64,000 nucleotides of DNA. Origin: Treponema putidum (GTDB lineage: Bacteria > Spirochaetota > Spirochaetia > Treponematales > Treponemataceae). The notes under the pieces are model-generated. The model was not told where the DNA came from. It worked only from the letters and a program-made list of their open reading frames with translations, and did no database searches. Location of the stretch: the NCBI RefSeq assembly GCF_000755145.1, contig NZ_CP009228.1, forward strand, positions 2,713,694 to 2,777,693, read 5' to 3'. Position numbers and translations under genes: made by a program. Shown here piece by piece: positions 14,693 to 22,801 of this stretch. The stretch's first letter is position 1; each line of letters starts with the position of its first letter.

Positions 14693-14733
14693 TAATTTAA
14701 TTACAAATTGCCCATTACAAATTACCTATTGAT
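14683..14733. repeat. AT-rich palindromic repeat, copy D
   Basis: GTAATTGATAATTTAATTAC is followed by CCCATTACAAATTACC, related to the copies at 7161 and 9143. A weaker relative (copy C) lies at about 10116-10165 (TCCATTATCAATTATTAATT). Confidence 0.5.
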
Positions 14734-14740
14734 TGGCTAC

Positions 14741-14769
14741 TTGTATTTTATACCGTCTTTTTTTATACT
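14741..14769 (+). promoter_or_regulatory. Promoter of the membrane HTH regulator
   Basis: TTGTAT at 14741-14746, 17 bases, TATACT at 14764-14769, nine bases before ATG 14779. The -35 match is weak. Confidence 0.4.
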
Positions 14770-14778
14770 CTTTTCGTT

Positions 14779-15537
14779 ATGAAAGAATTTTTTACCGTTA
14801 GCCGTATTATGTATGCATCCGCTTTTTTTGTGTTGTGTGTTGCAATTCTGCTGAATATTACAGCTCAAGTTCCGCTTGCTGGGTTTATTCCGGTTGTACG
14901 GTGGATTGATGTTGCCGTTAATGCGGTTGCCGCCGGTTTGTGTGTCTTTTTGTTTATAAAACCGGATTGCAAAATGATTTCGTATCTGTTATTTTTTATT
15001 GAAGGCGGGATTACCGCTCAGATGGGTTTTGTAGGTATCGGCACCCTCCTTTTTACCTCAGGCTGCATTATGGTTTTTGTAAACGGAGATTTTAAAACCC
15101 GCTATAAAGAAAAGATTGCGGCACTCTGTTTGTACTGGGTACTCATTACGGCAGGCCTTTATTTTTCGTTTAATATAAAAATGGCGGTATTCGAAATTGC
15201 GCTTACTCTTTTTCACTTCGGACTTCTGCTCTGTCTTTATAAAAAACTGGAATCAAAGCTCTCCTTTCTTTTGCCTGTTGCAGAAGTTGTTACTCCTGAA
15301 ATTCCGCTTCCTGCTAAAGGTTCGGCCTTGCATTTGTCGGACCACGGCATTTCGGAGAGGCAAAAGTTTTTTATTCAAGGCACGGTTACCGGCGGGAAAA
15401 CATACGAAGAGCTCGCTGAAGAATATCACGTAAGCACCTCGGTTGTAAAAAAAGATATGGCGGCGGCATGCCGTCTTTTCGGTGTAACAAACAAAGAAGA
15501 TTTGAGGATTTTGCTGCTGCAATATAAAATCGAATAG
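14779..15537 (+). CDS. Membrane-embedded LuxR-type HTH regulator
   Basis: The 252-residue protein has about six transmembrane segments in residues 1-170 (MYASAFFVLCVAILLNITA, VAVNAVAAGLCVFLFI, SYLLFFIEGGITAQMG, ALCLYWVLITAGLYFSF, LFHFGLLLCLY). The C-terminal helix-turn-helix follows the LuxR pattern: GISERQKFFIQGTVTGGKTY, EELAEEYHVSTSVVKKDM, then LFGVTNKEDL. A one-component sensor that binds DNA from the membrane is the natural reading. The signal is unknown. No ribosome binding site precedes ATG 14779, so a leaderless mRNA is likely. It is followed by a strong terminator-like palindrome. Confidence 0.75.
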   Translation: MKEFFTVSRIMYASAFFVLCVAILLNITAQVPLAGFIPVVRWIDVAVNAVAAGLCVFLFIKPDCKMISYLLFFIEGGITAQMGFVGIGTLLFTSGCIMVFVNGDFKTRYKEKIAALCLYWVLITAGLYFSFNIKMAVFEIALTLFHFGLLLCLYKKLESKLSFLLPVAEVVTPEIPLPAKGSALHLSDHGISERQKFFIQGTVTGGKTYEELAEEYHVSTSVVKKDMAAACRLFGVTNKEDLRILLLQYKIE

Positions 15538-15560
15538 AGGATACCTTAATTCCTTATGGA

Positions 15561-15598
15561 CGCCTTTATAGGCACCCGTAAGGGTGCCTATAAAGGCG
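15561..15598. terminator. Perfect 17-bp palindrome, probably a terminator
   Basis: CGCCTTTATAGGCACCC, loop GTAA, then the exact inverse, followed by CAATTCTTTTTATA on the plus strand. It could end the HTH gene transcript and the convergent lipoprotein transcript. The T-run is imperfect. Confidence 0.6.
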
Positions 15599-15684
15599 CA
15601 ATTCTTTTTATATTGCAGCTCAAACCGGAGTAAGTCAGGCCTCCCGAACCGGCACTTGGCGTTCGCATTTAACGTTTCTTTATT

Positions 15685-16749
15685 TTATCTTAAACCGTCG
15701 GCTTTTTTCAGCCATTCATAAAAGTCAAGCCCTGAAACCTCTCCATCCGGAGCAAAGAGGCGGCCGTCGATTAGGGGAATCACATCCTCTTCTACAGTGC
15801 CTATGATTGAATCAAAGTAAACCCCGTCTATGGCTACATCCTGTATCGGGCTTGGTTTTCCGCTATAGACATATTGGCGGCTGTATTGAGTGAGTGCCTC
15901 ATTGTCATTCCATATAAGGAGGTGCCACAAAAAAAGAGCGGCATCCTTTCTTGTTGCCTGTCCCTTTGAAAGATTGGCCGAATCGGCATACCAGCCCGCG
16001 GCCTTTAACCTGTCTGCAAGCATTGCAGGCCGCCAAAAGGCAGTTCCCGTAATTGAATCGAGGGCATGGGTATTATCCTGAGTAAGGGTCGTCATATCTA
16101 TTAAGCTTATCCTATTTTGGGTTAAAATCTGAGCAGTGGACTTTTTTAGATCGGAATCAACCTTATAAAACTTTTTGCAATACTCCCTCTTTTCACCGTA
16201 AAGAAGGCTGTATTCTTCGTTTAAAAAATCCAAGGAAGCATCAAAGGCAACCAAAGCTCCAGTATAATCTTCCAAACGGTAATAGACAAAGCCCAGCTCC
16301 GATTGCAGCCTGTAGGCACGCGGGTCTAGTTTAATCATCGAAATCAAATAATCTCTTTGGTCTTCAAGCCTGTCGAGTAACCTCGCTTTAATCAGATGCA
16401 CATATTCTTCATGAGGATTATAGCTTTCGGCAGTTTTAAGTATTTTTTTTGCAGAAACCTTGTCCCTGTTCAGTAAAAAGTAATCGGCATAGAGGGCATA
16501 TACCAAGGCAAGATAGGATCTATCAGATGAAGGAGAAGCTAAAAGAGCATTTAAATCCTTTTTTATCTGTTCAATCTTTTCCTGATTGTTTTCCCTGTAC
16601 TGCCTGACTATGTCAATTTCAATATTTTCTACATTCTGAATATTATCTTGAGATAATGTAGTAGAATAAATAGAATCTTTTTGCATTGTAGAACAAGATA
16701 CAAAAACCATCAAAACACAAAGCAGCAAAAGCAAAAATTTATTTTTCAT
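15685..16749 (-). CDS. TPR-containing lipoprotein
   Basis: The signal MKNKFLLLLLCVLMVFVSCS has a lipobox cysteine at residue 19. The 354-residue protein has tetratricopeptide-like helices (AESYNPHEEYVHLIKARLLD; LDPRAYRLQSELGFVYYRLE; YTGALVAFDASLDFL) and a C-terminal region resembling an S-layer-homology-like helical repeat (LADRLKAAGWYADSANLSKG with TRKDAALFLWHLL). Its ATG overlaps the stop of the 921-residue membrane protein (ATGA), so the two are translationally coupled. A role in envelope assembly is inference from context only. Confidence 0.7.
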   Translation of the reverse strand: MKNKFLLLLLCVLMVFVSCSTMQKDSIYSTTLSQDNIQNVENIEIDIVRQYRENNQEKIEQIKKDLNALLASPSSDRSYLALVYALYADYFLLNRDKVSAKKILKTAESYNPHEEYVHLIKARLLDRLEDQRDYLISMIKLDPRAYRLQSELGFVYYRLEDYTGALVAFDASLDFLNEEYSLLYGEKREYCKKFYKVDSDLKKSTAQILTQNRISLIDMTTLTQDNTHALDSITGTAFWRPAMLADRLKAAGWYADSANLSKGQATRKDAALFLWHLLIWNDNEALTQYSRQYVYSGKPSPIQDVAIDGVYFDSIIGTVEEDVIPLIDGRLFAPDGEVSGLDFYEWLKKADGLR

Positions 16750-19511
16750 TTTGAAACTCCCGTATAAGAATGAATGCGGTTATCTATTCCGCAAGTTATT
16801 AATTCGGGTTTTCCGTTTCCGTCCACATCGATTAGATAAGGGATTCCCGTTCCTGCAACCGGAAAACCGTTTAATGGAGAAAGGTTGGCATTATAAGCAT
16901 ATATGGAGTTTCCTCCTCCCGAAACAAGCACATCATCATAGCCGTCCGCATCAAGATCAATTAGGGTAATAAGGTAATCGGACGCATTTTTTTGCTTTAA
17001 AGGAATTTTGTCTATTATGTTGCACTCGGTATCTATCTTATATAAAAAGCCGTTATCCGTAATCAAAAAAAACATTTTTAAGTTTTCGGAATAAACGGGT
17101 TGAGTTTTACAGGAGCTATTAAGGTCTATGGAATAAACCGCCTCCTCTTTTCCCCGTATAAGTGCAGGCTGAAGAGAAAACAAACCCTTTTCCGTCAACA
17201 CGGCTTCGTATGTATTATTTTTATATAAAATAGGCTGAACGGCCGAGATACCGTCAAGCTCTTTGGGATAACCGGAAACGATTTTTCCCTTATCATCAAA
17301 AATATACATAAAGCTGTCAAAGGAACGGGGAATAGCCGTAATAAAATCTCCATATACTAAAGGAGAATTCCGCAAGCGCGTATTCATTTCGTCCGAATAA
17401 TAAAAGGTAGCCGAGCTGTCTACATATAAAAGAACGGGTTTATTGGCAATCGGAATAACTATCTTGTCCTGTATAATCGCCGGAGAAGAGCTTAATTTTT
17501 CTCCGGTTAAAATCGGAAAACCTGAGGCGGCGTTCAGATTATAATCGGTTTTATAGACGCTTCCGCGGGCAGATACGGCCCAAACGGAATTTACAACACC
17601 CTTTTTAATATCAAGATTTAAATAAGCCTTATCATCAAGTTTAATCGACTTTAATTGCTTATCCGCTAAATTTAGAGCATATAGATTAGATCCGCTTACC
17701 CAATAAGCAAAGGGCACATTGTTTGTTCCCTTTCCGCAATAGAGGTACGAGTTCAACTTTGAATTAAATTCGAATGGAAAGGCGGAAAGTTCTCCCAAAG
17801 CATGGGCTTCGGTTTTTTGGGCATAAACTTCAAATTTAACGGTTTTTTCTTTTTCAAACCGTATTGAAATTAGCCCCCGCCCGAAACCTTTTAAGACGGA
17901 TTGTAAAACCTGATTTGTTCTTAAAAATGAAGGAACTTGATTTTCCAAATTATAATAAACAAAAACGGATGTTTCGGGAGAAATAGACCTTGTTATGTTT
18001 TTCCAGTTTTCGGTTTTTACAAGTAAGTCTCCTCTTTTTACATCATTTAATGTAGAAGCAAGGGCTTCCGCACTCTGCGAAAGATAAAGGTACCCTCCTT
18101 CAATAACATAAAAAGGAGTGGGGAGCTCAACCTTAAAGGCCCGTAAAAGTCCCGTTAAAATATCGGGAAATTCTATACGCGGTATTCTTATGCCGTCGAC
18201 AAGGGCAGAAATATTTCTATTTATAAAAAATGAGGTATAGATCAATTCAAAGGTTTGCCTGCATAGTTTTTCATCTTTTAAAGAAACAAAAAAGATAGGA
18301 ACATCGGATTGCTTTACTTCAAAAACACCTATCTCTTCTCCCATCCACGAAAAGAGCAAGTCCTCAATGCCCTTATTAAAAATAAATTTAGAAGCCTTAT
18401 TTGCCGACTCGTAGGCTTTCAATATAGATGAACCTAAAACATCATTTCCGTTTTGGAATAAAAATTGAGGATCACCCATATTTATCAAACTTATATAGTC
18501 GGTTGATTTTGGAAGCCTGTTCAATATACCCGGAATAAAGGCCTGCCTTTGAAGAATCGTATTTAAGCCCTCGGATTCGGTTTCCCACTTACAAAGCCCC
18601 GAAAGACTTATATCTTTATAATCCAAGCTAAGATTTATTTTAGCGTCTTCAGGAAATTTAAGGGCACGCACAACATTATTGCTTATCGAATCGTCTTTAG
18701 GCGTGTCTTTGGTAAAATAATTTACATCGCTTAATATGCTTAAAGAGCCGCCCTTCTTTTCTTTGATAAATTTACGCAAGGTTTTAATGTGTTCATCTTC
18801 ATTCTTTTTAGATAGGGCCGAAAAAAATAAATTCTTTGATGTAGAGGCAATTACGGAATCTTTGTAATTTAAAAAATATACAGCTTGACCTCCGCCCAAA
18901 TCATACTGCCAAAAACTTATGCCGTTTTCTTCAATCGGCTTAAGCTCTTTTAAATCAGACAACAAATCAGGGTAAAATTTTAAGATAATGGGAGAAAGCC
19001 GCGTTACGGCAGATCGGAAGCCCAGTTTAGCAAAAATTAAAAAATTATTTTCAGGATAGGCGGCTATGTCTAAGCTGATGTTTGATGCAGAGCCGAACCA
19101 CCATGAAGATAAGAGAGGAGAAGCTCTAAGGGAACGTAAGGCACCTTGAAGCTGAGCTGTTTCAGGTGAGTTTAAAACGGAATCGACTGTCCGCATTGAA
19201 AGAGTTTTTTGTAGAAGCTCTCCTGCAGAATCTATGTTTACATAGGCATAATGTCCTTCAGGTATGTACTCTATCGGATTTATGCCGTCAATTGCGGAAT
19301 AAATAAGAAAACCTGCAACGGGTAAAACCAATACAAGTAAAATAACTAAAAGAGTCATTCCGATTTTAAAAAAAATGCCGTGCTTTTTTTTGACTTTTAC
19401 TTCTTTTTTTTCGGGTGTTTTATTTTCTTCCGCTACAGTTTGATTATCGCTTTCTAAAGAGGCGGTTTCATCTTCTTTTTGATCTAATATTGTTTCCGGA
19501 TTATCGCTCAT
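16746..19511 (-). CDS. Large single-pass membrane protein with FG-GAP/propeller C-terminus
   Basis: The 921-residue protein has an acidic cytoplasmic N-terminus, a lysine-rich patch (KKEVKVKKKHG) and one transmembrane helix at about 50-75 (IGMTLLVILLVLVLPVAGFL). The next 500 residues start YIPEGHYAYVNIDSAGELLQ and resemble DUF3352-type envelope proteins. The C-terminal third has propeller repeats with calcium-loop motifs (DLDADGYDDVLVSGG; DVDGNGKPELITCG). The bulk should be periplasmic. It is co-transcribed with the TPR lipoprotein that overlaps its end. Its function is not known to me. Confidence 0.65.
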   Translation of the reverse strand: MSDNPETILDQKEDETASLESDNQTVAEENKTPEKKEVKVKKKHGIFFKIGMTLLVILLVLVLPVAGFLIYSAIDGINPIEYIPEGHYAYVNIDSAGELLQKTLSMRTVDSVLNSPETAQLQGALRSLRASPLLSSWWFGSASNISLDIAAYPENNFLIFAKLGFRSAVTRLSPIILKFYPDLLSDLKELKPIEENGISFWQYDLGGGQAVYFLNYKDSVIASTSKNLFFSALSKKNEDEHIKTLRKFIKEKKGGSLSILSDVNYFTKDTPKDDSISNNVVRALKFPEDAKINLSLDYKDISLSGLCKWETESEGLNTILQRQAFIPGILNRLPKSTDYISLINMGDPQFLFQNGNDVLGSSILKAYESANKASKFIFNKGIEDLLFSWMGEEIGVFEVKQSDVPIFFVSLKDEKLCRQTFELIYTSFFINRNISALVDGIRIPRIEFPDILTGLLRAFKVELPTPFYVIEGGYLYLSQSAEALASTLNDVKRGDLLVKTENWKNITRSISPETSVFVYYNLENQVPSFLRTNQVLQSVLKGFGRGLISIRFEKEKTVKFEVYAQKTEAHALGELSAFPFEFNSKLNSYLYCGKGTNNVPFAYWVSGSNLYALNLADKQLKSIKLDDKAYLNLDIKKGVVNSVWAVSARGSVYKTDYNLNAASGFPILTGEKLSSSPAIIQDKIVIPIANKPVLLYVDSSATFYYSDEMNTRLRNSPLVYGDFITAIPRSFDSFMYIFDDKGKIVSGYPKELDGISAVQPILYKNNTYEAVLTEKGLFSLQPALIRGKEEAVYSIDLNSSCKTQPVYSENLKMFFLITDNGFLYKIDTECNIIDKIPLKQKNASDYLITLIDLDADGYDDVLVSGGGNSIYAYNANLSPLNGFPVAGTGIPYLIDVDGNGKPELITCGIDNRIHSYTGVSK

Positions 19512-19595
19512 CTAAATTCTCCAAATTTAATTGTGTTCAACATTTTATATTTGATATTATAGAACTAAAGGAGCAAAAAATCAAGCATGAGAATA

Positions 19596-19629
19596 ATAAA
19601 AAACGGCTCATTCTCAGGATGAGCCGTTT
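19596..19629 (-). terminator. Rho-independent terminator of rpsD
   Basis: On the minus strand: AAACGGCTCA, an 8-9-base loop, TGAGCCGTTT, then TTTATTATT. It lies 31 bases after the rpsD stop. Confidence 0.85.
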
Positions 19630-19659
19630 ATACAAGAACCTAAAACTTAAGTTTAAAAC

Positions 19660-20280
19660 TTAAGCTTTTCTTGAGTAGTATTCAACGACGTTCTGTATAT
19701 TTCCTACGGGCTGAATATCTGTAGGAACGGGCAAAATATTTACCGTAGCAGAAAGTTTTTCATCATCAATCGTGAGCCAAGAGCCTCTCGCATTTTGAGA
19801 AGTGCTCATATTATGACGGATAAGGTTTTGAATACCTTTTTTATTTTTTGTTGTGATAACATCGTTTACGCTTACGCACATCGAGGGAATGTTTACGGGC
19901 TTTCCGTTAATAAAAAAATAAGCATGCGTGACCATTTGTCTGGCCTGTGCACGGCTGATAGCAAAGCCCATTCGATAAATCGTATTATCCAAACGCTGTT
20001 CCATCAAGGAAATCATATTATCACCGGTAACACCGGGCATTCGGCTTGCTTTTTTATATAAATTCGTAAACTGACGTTCCGAAATTCCATAAGCAAATCT
20101 GAATTTTTGTTTTTCCTTTAATTGTTCTCCATAAACAGAAGTCTTGCCCCGTTTTCTTGCGCCGCGTTCTTTTCCGGGACTGTTCGGCTTACGATCCAAA
20201 AGTTTGTCATATTTTGGGTTACCGTAAATATTAACGCCGAGCCGTCTAACTGTTTTTCCTTTAGGCTGTCTAGTCGCCAT
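19660..20280 (-). CDS. rpsD: 30S ribosomal protein S4
   Basis: At 206 residues this is full length. It has the S4 core RFAYGISERQFTNLYKKASR and the S4 RNA-binding domain QRLDNTIYRMGFAISRAQAR, then HAYFFINGKPVNIPSM. It lacks the N-terminal zinc cysteines. S4 nucleates 30S assembly and can regulate translation. ATG 20280 follows an AGAGGTGA site. Here rpsD stands alone with its own promoter and terminator rather than in the alpha operon. Confidence 0.96.
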   Translation of the reverse strand: MATRQPKGKTVRRLGVNIYGNPKYDKLLDRKPNSPGKERGARKRGKTSVYGEQLKEKQKFRFAYGISERQFTNLYKKASRMPGVTGDNMISLMEQRLDNTIYRMGFAISRAQARQMVTHAYFFINGKPVNIPSMCVSVNDVITTKNKKGIQNLIRHNMSTSQNARGSWLTIDDEKLSATVNILPVPTDIQPVGNIQNVVEYYSRKA

Positions 20281-20314
20281 TCGTCACCTCTTATAAGAAT
20301 AAAATAGATTTTTA

Positions 20315-20343
20315 AGCCTATCAAAATCAGACTGTTTTGTCAA
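20315..20343 (-). promoter_or_regulatory. Promoter of rpsD
   Basis: Minus strand: TTGACA at 20343-20338, 17 bases, TAGGCT at 20320-20315. It leaves a leader of about 30 bases holding the ribosome binding site. Confidence 0.65.
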
Positions 20344-20391
20344 GTAATTAAAAATTATGGAAATAAAACAGTAAAATAGGCGGCAAATCTA

Positions 20392-20465
20392 TGCGCCCGA
20401 CACGATTCGAACGTGCGACCTGCGGATTCGAAGTCCGATGCTCTATCCAGCTGAGCTACAGGCGC
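20392..20465 (-). tRNA. tRNA-Arg (anticodon TCG)
   Basis: A 74-base cloverleaf. The acceptor GCGCCTG pairs with CGGGCGC (one T-G pair), the D-arm is TAGCTCAGCTGGATAGAGC, the anticodon loop CTTCGAA gives TCG, and the T-loop is TTCGAAT. CCA is not encoded. The first anticodon-stem pair is a T-C mismatch. Confidence 0.92.
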
Positions 20466-20497
20466 AAAATAAACGGAGCCTTGTAAGTCCCGCATAG

Positions 20498-20570
20498 GGT
20501 GGGTAGTGGGATTTGAACCCACGACAACCAGAACCACAATCTGGCGCTCTACCCCTGAACTATACCCACC
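20498..20570 (-). tRNA. tRNA-His (anticodon GTG)
   Basis: The acceptor GTGGGTA pairs with TACCCAC, and an extra 5' G opposes C73, as expected of tRNA-His. The anticodon stem CCAGA/TCTGG holds loop TTGTGGT (GTG). It lies 32 bases upstream of tRNA-Arg in the same transcript. Confidence 0.93.
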
Positions 20571-20582
20571 AATTGAGAGCTC

Positions 20583-20611
20583 ATTATGCTAAAAAACTGA
20601 AAAAATGTCAA
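20583..20611 (-). promoter_or_regulatory. Promoter of the tRNA-His/tRNA-Arg unit
   Basis: Minus strand: TTGACA at 20611-20606, 17 bases, CATAAT at 20588-20583, twelve bases before tRNA-His. Confidence 0.7.
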
Positions 20612-20652
20612 GGTCTTTTTTTACAAAATTAGACAAAGTTCAATTTTGAGCC

Positions 20653-20681
20653 TTGAAGACTTAAAAAAAATAGTGTATAAT
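20653..20681 (+). promoter_or_regulatory. Promoter of the 185-residue protein gene
   Basis: TTGAAG at 20653-20658, 17 bases, TATAAT at 20676-20681. It is divergent from the tRNA promoter. Confidence 0.65.
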
Positions 20682-20710
20682 TCTACTTAATAAATCAAAA
20701 GGAGATTTTT

Positions 20711-21268
20711 ATGTCAAATTTAAAAGCAATTGATCTTTTTGAAGCCTACGCTCAAAACAAACTTCCAATGGATCAAGGATACATCGTTTCATCTTTTTTT
20801 AAGGAAGATTCGGCCTACAGTGTTTATGAGGTAATTTCATATTCAACAGTAAAAGACATTTATATGACCGGCGACGGCTTAACATTCCAAACAAACGGAA
20901 AAAAACTTTTCCTCTTGGTAGAGCCCGCAAACTTCCCTCACAAGGCAACGGAACCGGTATTTAGAGATAAGAACTTTCAAGTACCATTGAGATTTAAGGA
21001 ATCCAATATTTATACTGCAAAGAATCAGTCTACCATTATCTACAGTAAAAAACCTCAGGACGCTATTTCGGCTTTTACGGTAGTAAAACCTGTAGGAATT
21101 AACTTTGCATTCCTTTTTTATCCTCTTCCCGACACATTTAAATCGATCGAACTTTTCTTTGAAAAAACATTAAATCAGGAAGCGGTTATCCCTGTAAGCG
21201 ATGCAAAAAAAGTAGCAAAGGACTTTGCTGCCCTTTGCGAAAAAGTGCTGACTTGGCCTAAAGAATAA
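20711..21268 (+). CDS. Conserved hypothetical cytosolic protein
   Basis: The 185-residue protein begins MSNLKAIDLFEAYAQNKLPM, with no signal or membrane segment. It contains FRDKNFQVPLRFKESNIYTA and a hydrophobic block, GINFAFLFYPLPDTFKSIEL. I do not recognise a family. The start is well supported by AAAAGGAG seven bases upstream of the ATG. It forms a single-gene unit with its own promoter and a terminator hairpin 13 bases after the stop. Confidence 0.75.
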   Translation: MSNLKAIDLFEAYAQNKLPMDQGYIVSSFFKEDSAYSVYEVISYSTVKDIYMTGDGLTFQTNGKKLFLLVEPANFPHKATEPVFRDKNFQVPLRFKESNIYTAKNQSTIIYSKKPQDAISAFTVVKPVGINFAFLFYPLPDTFKSIELFFEKTLNQEAVIPVSDAKKVAKDFAALCEKVLTWPKE

Positions 21269-21281
21269 TCAACATTTCAAG

Positions 21282-21314
21282 AGGTACCTATGATTAAGGA
21301 CATCTTAGGTACCT
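21282..21314. terminator. Terminator between convergent genes
   Basis: AGGTACCTA at 21282-21290 pairs with TAGGTACCT at 21306-21314, followed by TTTTATT on the plus strand. It ends the 185-residue gene and may also serve the convergent DsrE-like unit. Confidence 0.75.
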
Positions 21315-21316
21315 TT

Positions 21317-21643
21317 TTATTCTATTGTGTATTCGATAAAGCCTTCAGCTTTTCGGCTTATAATTTCGCCTATTCCGGCCCTGACGGTTCTTATATTTTT
21401 GTAATTTATATCGGGCATATTTTGCCCCATCAGGGCGTTATGACACAAAGCAATATCAAGCCCTGAATCCGTAAAATCGTTTTCAAAATTTTCAAAATAT
21501 TTTACAACATCACCGGCAAAAACAACTTCAATTTCGGCAGTGTCGCCCATTTCTTCACAATATCTTTTATAATTAGTTATCTTGTGCTTTAACTTGTCTA
21601 TTAACTTAAACTTTTCAATCCTAAACAAAACCTTATAATGCAT
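21317..21643 (-). CDS. DsrE-like protein
   Basis: The 108-residue protein MHYKVLFRIEKFKLIDKLKH contains the segment EIEVVFAGDVVKYF, then GLDIALCHNALMGQNM and the ending VRAGIGEIISRKAEGFIEYT. This arrangement, with one conserved cysteine near the middle (ALC), is typical of small DsrE/DsrF-like proteins linked to sulfur transfer, although many have no assigned activity. It follows the frameshifted exported gene on the same strand by 14 bases, with a GGAA-type site. Confidence 0.7.
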   Translation of the reverse strand: MHYKVLFRIEKFKLIDKLKHKITNYKRYCEEMGDTAEIEVVFAGDVVKYFENFENDFTDSGLDIALCHNALMGQNMPDINYKNIRTVRAGIGEIISRKAEGFIEYTIE

Positions 21644-21657
21644 AATTCCTTCCTTGT

Positions 21658-22777
21658 TTATAAATCTTCAGCCGGTGGTATAGACGGCTCAGGCGGGGCT
21701 CTCCGCTTTGCATTCTGCTTTTCGATCTCGGCATCCAGGTCTTTAATATCGGATCTAATCAAAAATGGAGAGCCCATGGCAAAGACATTTCCGTCATCCA
21801 TTATATAAAGAGGTAAATTTTCTAAAACAGAAAATTGTGCCTTAGGATAGGTATCGGGAGAAGCATGAGTTCCGGGGCCTGCTCCGCTAGGCATAAAACT
21901 TAAAGATAGGCCTTGGGTATTTTCAGCACTTGCATTCGAAAAAGTTGTGTATTTTCCCTTTTCATAATTGCGTAAAATACTGCCTGTATTAGTAACGCAT
22001 GAATAAACAAGGCTGCCTCTTTTTAAAAGACGGGGAAATTCACAGCTAATTCCGTCATTCATCTGCACAATCACCTTTTTATCATTATACTCAAGGTCAT
22101 CCAGCCAGTACCGGAATCTGATATAATCGTCTCCGCTAAAAAAGTAAGCATCTATTGAAGCGGGAGCTTCATTAGGATAAAGAAGGATACCGTCAGGACT
22201 GCCCTGCTCTATCCAAAAACCGTCCAAGAGGTTCCTTTTGCCGGCGAGGAAATTTGCAGAATTTTCATCTTTTGGTTCTAAAAGATTATCCGAGCTTTCT
22301 TTTTTTATCTCATAAGGAATTTTTTTATAAAATGAAGTAAAAAATAGTTTTTTCTATACATACGGGAAAAACAACGGCTTTTTTAACATAAGGGTAGCTT
22401 ATTCTTAAATAAAATTGAGTTTTAGAATCTTCGACAGCTTCTATAGAGGAAGAAAAATTCCCCATTTTTTCGTACACAAAGCGGTAATAAGGCTTTAAAA
22501 CAACTCTCATATTAAGAGAATCTTTTTCAATGTCTCGTGAAAATTCTATAAACCGCCCCCCGTTCTCCCAGATTCCCTCAATATCAAGAGCATTTTCGGG
22601 GAAGGCAGTTCCGGTATTTTCTTGGCCAAAAAGACTAAGGGCCGGCCCAAAAAGGGTAAAGGCCGGCCAAAAAAGATTGAGGGCTGGCCCAAAAATATTG
22701 AAAGCTGGCCCAAAAAGGTTAAGGGCTATAAAAAGACTCAATATAAGGCCGAATTGCCGAAAAAAGCGTTTTTTCAT
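21658..22777 (-). pseudogene. Exported hypothetical protein, frameshifted at a T6 tract
   Basis: The first frame (22777-22325, 150 residues) has a signal peptide built of seven-residue repeats (LFGPAFN, IFGPALN, LFWPAFT, LFGPALS), then DIEGIWENGGRFIEFSRDIE. It stops just after KTIFYFIL. The second frame continues TSFYKKIPYEIKKES and LLDGFWIEQGSPDGILLYPN to 21658. Removing one T from the tract at 22339-22344 gives a single 372-residue protein with two GIWE/DGFW-type beta modules. The function is unknown. The second part alone could begin only at a TTG (22227) without a good ribosome binding site. Confidence 0.75.
22634..22725. repeat. 21-bp tandem repeats in a signal peptide
   Basis: About four units close to GGCCCAAAAAGGTTAAGGGCT (with GGCC/GGCT variants) encode the repeated LFGPALN heptapeptide of the exported protein. 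Confidence 0.8.
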
Positions 22778-22801
22778 AGGCTCCTCCCTGATTAAAAAAA
22801 C

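Noticed and set aside
7017-15600. The accessory island as an integrative element inserted at tRNA-Arg
   Set aside because: The island lies at the 5' side of the tRNA, no integrase is present, and no repeat of the tRNA 3' end is seen at the other border.
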